Source: Nitrososphaerota archaeon (lineage in GTDB: Archaea > Thermoproteota > Nitrososphaeria > Nitrososphaerales > JACPRH01). From it: a stretch of 64,000 nt of DNA. Under the pieces are notes generated by a model that was not told the DNA's origin, ran no database searches, and saw only the letters and a list, made by a program, of their open reading frames with translations. Both the position numbers and the translations under genes were made by a program. Below are positions 60,706-64,000 of this stretch, piece after piece. The DNA lies in the NCBI GenBank assembly GCA_023379805.1, contig JAMCPI010000009.1:1-64000 (forward strand), in the 5' to 3' direction. Numbering within the stretch: the first letter of the stretch is position 1; each line of letters starts with the position of its first letter.

Positions 60706-62100
60706 ATGAGTCGGTTGGATGAGGTTATTGGAAAGGCAGGGAGACTGGTTGAGCCGACGCGCAGAGAAGAGAATGATGTTAGGCGTGTGGCTGAGGAGCT
60801 TCGGCGCCGCGTTGAGGAGGCTGCCAAGGATGCGGAGGGTGCTGTTTCGGTTGAGCTCGGCGGGTCTTATGCTAAGGGGACTTGGCTGAAGGGTTTTGTG
60901 GACATTGATATCTTTGTGAAGTTCTCTACGGGTCTTTCCAAGAAGCGGCTTGAAGAAGTTGGGATAGAGATTGGGCGGATATCTTTAGAGGGACACAGAT
61001 GGTTTCTCCGCTACTCAGAGCATCCCTACGTTGAGGGAGTTATGGATGGGATTAAGGTTAACGTCGTAGCATGTTACAATGTTGCTGAGGGTAGGTGGCA
61101 GAGTGCGGCCGATAGGTCACCGTATCACACCAAGCTGATTCTTTCTCGCTTCGATGATCGGATGCGGAGCGAGGTTCGGCTTCTCAAACGGTTTATGCGT
61201 GGAACAGGTCTGTATGGTGCTGAGATTAGGACCCAGGGCTTCAGCGGCTACGTGTGCGAAGTTTTGATTCTGAAGTACGGATCGTTCCGCGGAGTCCTTG
61301 AAGCGGCTTCAAAGTTCCGGGAAGGTGAGTTCATCAGCATCAAAGAGGTTGGAGAGGAGGTTAAGAAGCTGGTTCGGACGCCGTTGATTATTCTTGATCC
61401 AGTGGATCCGGCTAGGAACCTCGGAGCTGCCATTTCACTGGAGAAGGCGGCTTCGTTAGTGCTTGCGTCCAAAGCCTTCCTTGAAGATCCTCGGATAGTT
61501 TTCTTCACGGGGAGAGAATCTGGTGACATTCATCGCCGGCTTGAGAGGTCTCCGCTTCTCGGGAGTGTTCTGGTGGCGGTCTTTAGGCATGAGCCTAGGA
61601 TGGTGGATATTTTGTGGGGGCAGTTGAAGCGGAGTGAGCGCAAGTTGGCTGGGCAGCTCTCTAAAGCAGGGTTTAACGTGTTAAGGAGCGCTTCGGTGAG
61701 TGATGAAGGTGGGTCTAGTGGCTTCGTCTTTCTGCTGGAGTCGCTGGAGCTGCCTAAGGCTCAGGTTAAGATTGGCCCTAAGGTTGAGATGGGCCAAGAT
61801 GTGGAGACGTTTCTTAAGCGGAACCAGAAGCGGATGAAGATTCTCTGGGTTGGAAGGGATTGGCGTGTCTATGGGCTCGGTGAGAGACGGTACTACTGGG
61901 CGGCTGAGCTGCTTGAGGCGTTGCTTGCAGGCAAGGTTTCTGGTTCTGGAGTAGCACCGGGGTTGAAGAGGGAGGTCGAAGCCAGCTCCAAGATACTGCT
62001 GGGCAGTGAATCTGTGGAGTACGCCGGAGACCGTCGATGGCTTCTGGAGGGATTGTGGAAGGTTGTCTCAACAGACGAATATAGTTTCGGTTCCGGTTAA
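60706..62100 (+). CDS. cca: CCA-adding enzyme (tRNA nucleotidyltransferase), archaeal class I
   Basis: 464 residues from ATG 60706. The polymerase-beta-like head has SVELGGSYAKGTWLKG and DIDIFVKF with the catalytic aspartates; the middle has TQGFSGYVCEVLILKYG. It adds CCA to tRNA 3' ends, which is needed here since the tRNA-Pro gene lacks an encoded CCA. Confidence 0.95.
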   Translation: MSRLDEVIGKAGRLVEPTRREENDVRRVAEELRRRVEEAAKDAEGAVSVELGGSYAKGTWLKGFVDIDIFVKFSTGLSKKRLEEVGIEIGRISLEGHRWFLRYSEHPYVEGVMDGIKVNVVACYNVAEGRWQSAADRSPYHTKLILSRFDDRMRSEVRLLKRFMRGTGLYGAEIRTQGFSGYVCEVLILKYGSFRGVLEAASKFREGEFISIKEVGEEVKKLVRTPLIILDPVDPARNLGAAISLEKAASLVLASKAFLEDPRIVFFTGRESGDIHRRLERSPLLGSVLVAVFRHEPRMVDILWGQLKRSERKLAGQLSKAGFNVLRSASVSDEGGSSGFVFLLESLELPKAQVKIGPKVEMGQDVETFLKRNQKRMKILWVGRDWRVYGLGERRYYWAAELLEALLAGKVSGSGVAPGLKREVEASSKILLGSESVEYAGDRRWLLEGLWKVVSTDEYSFGSG

Positions 62101-62839
62101 AGAGCTTGCTTCAGAGCCGTACGTACAGGTGCTCTGCTACCCTTCACGCGATACTGAGGAGGCTAAGCGGAGGATTCAGGAGCTTGAAGGACTGGGTGTA
62201 TCTCGGATAATCTTTGAGGGACGAACAAGGGTTGGGAACCTCGGTCTTCTCGGCAAAGGCTGCGTAGGCTTAGTTGTGAAGGCTGAGACGCTGGACAAAG
62301 AGGTTTACGCTTTGAAGATCAGGAGGATGGATGCTAATCGTCCTTCGATGCAGCGTGAAGCGGAGCTGCACCGAGTTGCTAATAGTGTTAATGTTGGGGC
62401 TAAGCTGTTCAAGGCTTCGGATAACTTTCTCCTGATGGAGATGATTGACGGCGAGAGCATTAACGTATGGATTAGTAAGCTGTGGGGGGTTGGTTCGACC
62501 TTCCGGATGCGGGAGGGTGCAAGAGCTGTTTTGGAGCAGTGTTTTAGGCTGGATCACGCTGGGCTTGACCATGGGGAGTTGAGCAATTTGGAGAAGCATG
62601 TGTTAGTCGGCAGACGGATAGTGATTCTCGATTTTGAAACGGCGAGTACGGATCGGCGGCCTTCGAATGTGACGTCGGCGTTACAAAATATCTTGGTTGG
62701 TGGGCCTCAGGCTAAGAAGGCGCGCAGGCTAATTGGTGTATTAGATACCGGGGTAATTATTGAGGCGGTGCGACGGTATAAGGTGGAGCCGGTTCGGGAA
62801 CGGTTTGATGAAATGCTTAGAGAACTTAGGCTCGGTTAA
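62063..62839 (+). CDS. RIO-like predicted Ser/Thr protein kinase (COG2112)
   Basis: About 258 residues from TTG 62063, overlapping the cca end by 38 bases; the frame is open a little further upstream. Kinase motifs are GKGCVGLVVKAETLDKEVYALKI (glycine loop and lysine), LDHGELSNLEKHVL (catalytic loop, with Glu/Ser near the usual Asp) and VILDFETAS (metal site). A short archaeal kinase fold related to Bud32/RIO. Substrate unknown; proximity to cca suggests RNA processing. Confidence 0.82.
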   Translation: MSQQTNIVSVPVKELASEPYVQVLCYPSRDTEEAKRRIQELEGLGVSRIIFEGRTRVGNLGLLGKGCVGLVVKAETLDKEVYALKIRRMDANRPSMQREAELHRVANSVNVGAKLFKASDNFLLMEMIDGESINVWISKLWGVGSTFRMREGARAVLEQCFRLDHAGLDHGELSNLEKHVLVGRRIVILDFETASTDRRPSNVTSALQNILVGGPQAKKARRLIGVLDTGVIIEAVRRYKVEPVRERFDEMLRELRLG

Positions 62840-62905
62840 ATTATATATTTTTTGTTTATCTTTTAGCATATATATGGGAATCCTTAACTAGAACTTTGAC
62901 GTATC

Positions 62906-62914
62906 TTTATAATT
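62906..62914 (+). promoter_or_regulatory. TATA box of the GYD gene
   Basis: TTTATAATT lies 19-27 bases before ATG 62933, implying a leaderless transcript. Confidence 0.45.
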
Positions 62915-62932
62915 GTGAGATGAGTAGATAGG

Positions 62933-63226
62933 ATGACCGTATATATCCGGCTGATCAACTTTACGGAAAAAGGGTCTGAAGGAATTAAGGACTTTCCAAA
63001 GATGCGAAAGGAGTTCCTTGCCAAGGCGAAAGATCTAGGCATCAAAGTGCAGGCGACATACATAACGCTGGGTCGATACGACATGGTCACAGTCCTTGAA
63101 GCGCCCGATGAGAAGACTCTCCTGAAACTTGAAACGACATTCATCGGTCCGAAAGGACGCACCAAAGTCGAGACGTTGACAGCGCTGTCCGCTGAAGAAT
63201 TCGAAAAGGTAGTAGTACCAGCTTAG
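62933..63226 (+). CDS. GYD-domain protein
   Basis: 97 residues, GYD family, named for the GYD motif, here GRYDMVTVLEAPDEK. A dimeric alpha-beta barrel is expected from TVYIRLINFTEKG and the C-terminal helix. Function is unknown in the family. It has its own TATA box and stands just before tRNA-Pro. Confidence 0.9.
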   Translation: MTVYIRLINFTEKGSEGIKDFPKMRKEFLAKAKDLGIKVQATYITLGRYDMVTVLEAPDEKTLLKLETTFIGPKGRTKVETLTALSAEEFEKVVVPA

Positions 63227-63289
63227 AGACTGTTCAGTAGTTAAGCAAAGGTTAAAACGACAGATCCCTAGCGGAAAGGCTGAAGAAGA

Positions 63290-63393
63290 GGGGTCGTCGT
63301 CTAGAGTCACAGTAAAGACCATTGACGGACAGTATGGTCAAGGATACCAGCCTGGGGCGCTGGCGATCCGGGGTTCAAATCCCCGCGACCCCA
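63290..63393 (+). tRNA. tRNA-Pro (anticodon GGG) with a D-loop intron
   Basis: Acceptor arms GGGGTCG (63290-63296) and CGACCCC (63386-63392), discriminator A63393; no CCA encoded. Anticodon stem CCAGC/GCTGG with loop CTGGGGC gives anticodon GGG (63354-63356). T arm CGGGG-TTCAAAT-CCCCG. After removal of 28 bases (63305-63332) the D arm is GTCT-AGTATGGTCAA-GGAT, a normal archaeal D arm. TATA-like GTTAAAAC lies near 63251. Confidence 0.88.
63305..63332 (+). other. Non-canonical tRNA intron (28 nt), bulge-helix-bulge-like
   Basis: Exon GTCT pairs with GGAC at the intron end (4-bp central helix). Bulge AGA precedes intron helix GTCA/TGAC, and bulge AGT follows GGAC. Cutting both bulges after the second base joins ...GTCTAG to TATGG..., giving a regular D loop. 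The outer exon helix is weak, so this is a relaxed motif. Confidence 0.75.
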
Positions 63394-63509
63394 TCCATTA
63401 TTTACATTCTTTCAGGCCAGATAATGTATTGACGAGCATTCAACCTATGCTTGGACGTAAGTGTTACAACAATCGCCGCTTGAAAGGCATTGGCGCCTTA
63501 ACTTGACTT

Positions 63510-63980
63510 CTACCCGGAATTATTGTAGGTTGAGGGATATGTTTTGATTAGTAGCAGATTAAGCTGCAGAACATTTACGTATGGACTCCCGAACACCCAG
63601 AATGTTCCCTCTACGTTTTGATTCACAATCATCTTCAGATCATCGTATGATATGCCAGTGGCACGTTGAATTCTTGACATTTGTGAGTATGCATCGGAGA
63701 GTGTGATATGTGGATCTACGCCTGATGCTGAGTCGTTTCTTGGATGGAAGAAGAATGGTGAAGTAAAATTCTGCGCAATCAAGTTAGAACCAACATATCG
63801 ACCGTTAAGCTGAACTAGTTCACCGTTTGCTTGGAACGGCATTAAAACTTGCGCTAACCCTGTAACTAGAAGCGGGAAAAATAATCCACAGATCAGTAGC
63901 GATGCGCCTGCTAGCCCTATTACCGGCCTGTAGTAGTTGCTGTGTCTTTCCTTCTTCTTTTCTGTCTCCAACTTAGCCAA
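63510..63980 (-). CDS. kdpC: Potassium-transporting ATPase KdpC subunit
   Basis: 156 residues, TTG start with GGAGG 11 bases upstream. One N-terminal membrane span (GLAGASLLICGLFFPLLVTG) followed by the KdpC ectodomain: GSNLIAQNFTSPFFFHPR, SGVDPHITLSDAYSQMSRI and FGSPYVNVLQLN. It stabilises the KdpAB potassium pump. It is shorter than the ~190 residues of E. coli KdpC. KdpB should lie just beyond the window. Confidence 0.9.
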   Translation of the reverse strand: MAKLETEKKKERHSNYYRPVIGLAGASLLICGLFFPLLVTGLAQVLMPFQANGELVQLNGRYVGSNLIAQNFTSPFFFHPRNDSASGVDPHITLSDAYSQMSRIQRATGISYDDLKMIVNQNVEGTFWVFGSPYVNVLQLNLLLIKTYPSTYNNSG

Positions 63981-64000
63981 CTTGGTTTTCCTCCATTATC

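Overview
The window is archaeal. Evidence includes a VCP/Cdc48-type double AAA ATPase, the archaeal mevalonate-pathway enzymes (aconitase-X pair plus a UbiD-type decarboxylase), LysW carrier-protein lysine/arginine synthesis, archaeal cofactor-independent phosphoglycerate mutase, a class I CCA-adding enzyme, TATA boxes at about -26 of near-leaderless genes, and a tRNA-Pro with a bulge-helix-bulge intron. Gene content suggests a TACK-group (Thermoproteota) lineage, perhaps a deep non-ammonia-oxidising Nitrososphaeria or Bathyarchaeia relative. That placement is inference.

Layout. 0-5.6 kb: the end of pyrK, a possible structured RNA, an NreA repair protein with a PCNA-binding tail, a membrane-anchored rhodanese, and cdc48. 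6.3-14.4 kb: isoprenoid precursor synthesis (thiolase, a fused DUF35/HMG-CoA synthase, both aconitase-X subunits and a UbiD decarboxylase), with phosphoglycerate mutase and a hemerythrin-like protein between. 14.6-25.4 kb: one minus-strand block for lysine and arginine with shared LysJ/K/Y/Z enzymes but two LysW carriers and two ATP-grasp ligases, plus homocitrate synthase, an Lrp regulator, ArgH and ArgG. 27.7-35.5 kb: a six-gene membrane complex related to energy-converting hydrogenase 4 and complex I whose large subunit lacks the Ni-binding cysteines (Ehr type).

35.9-53.1 kb is the most unusual part. A gene for a class II (DxDD) diterpene-cyclase-like enzyme is split by a 12.1-kb provirus. 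Its N-terminal 431 codons lie at 35857-37149 and its C-terminal 65 codons at 49255-49452, in the same frame, with an 8-bp direct repeat at both junctions. Downstream, tightly packed, come a stand-alone PEP-utiliser swivel domain, an unrecognised 374-residue protein, a cis-prenyltransferase-like protein and a 7TM-DUF835 protein. I read this as a terpenoid locus, now interrupted.

The provirus (about 37152-49254) carries about 26 minus-strand genes, most overlapping by ATGA or TTGA, and two divergent plus-strand genes. It has a tyrosine integrase, many small zinc-finger proteins, a MazG-like protein split by a -1 frameshift, a small packaging-type ATPase, a probable double-jelly-roll major capsid protein, a row of single-span membrane proteins with Ig-like or proline-rich ectodomains, and a beta-helix fibre. 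It looks like a tailless, membrane-containing icosahedral virus. Both ends carry repeat arrays.

53-64 kb is ordinary chromosome: 6-phosphogluconate dehydrogenase, a metal-dependent cyclase, pterin dehydratase, an MFS exporter, a GDT1-family transporter, an ArsR regulator with a small zinc protein, ferritin, a glutamine amidotransferase, RNA cyclic phosphodiesterase, CCA-adding enzyme, a RIO-like kinase, a GYD protein, tRNA-Pro(GGG) with a D-loop intron, and kdpC. Several genes have no ATG, GTG or TTG start where homology puts the N-terminus.
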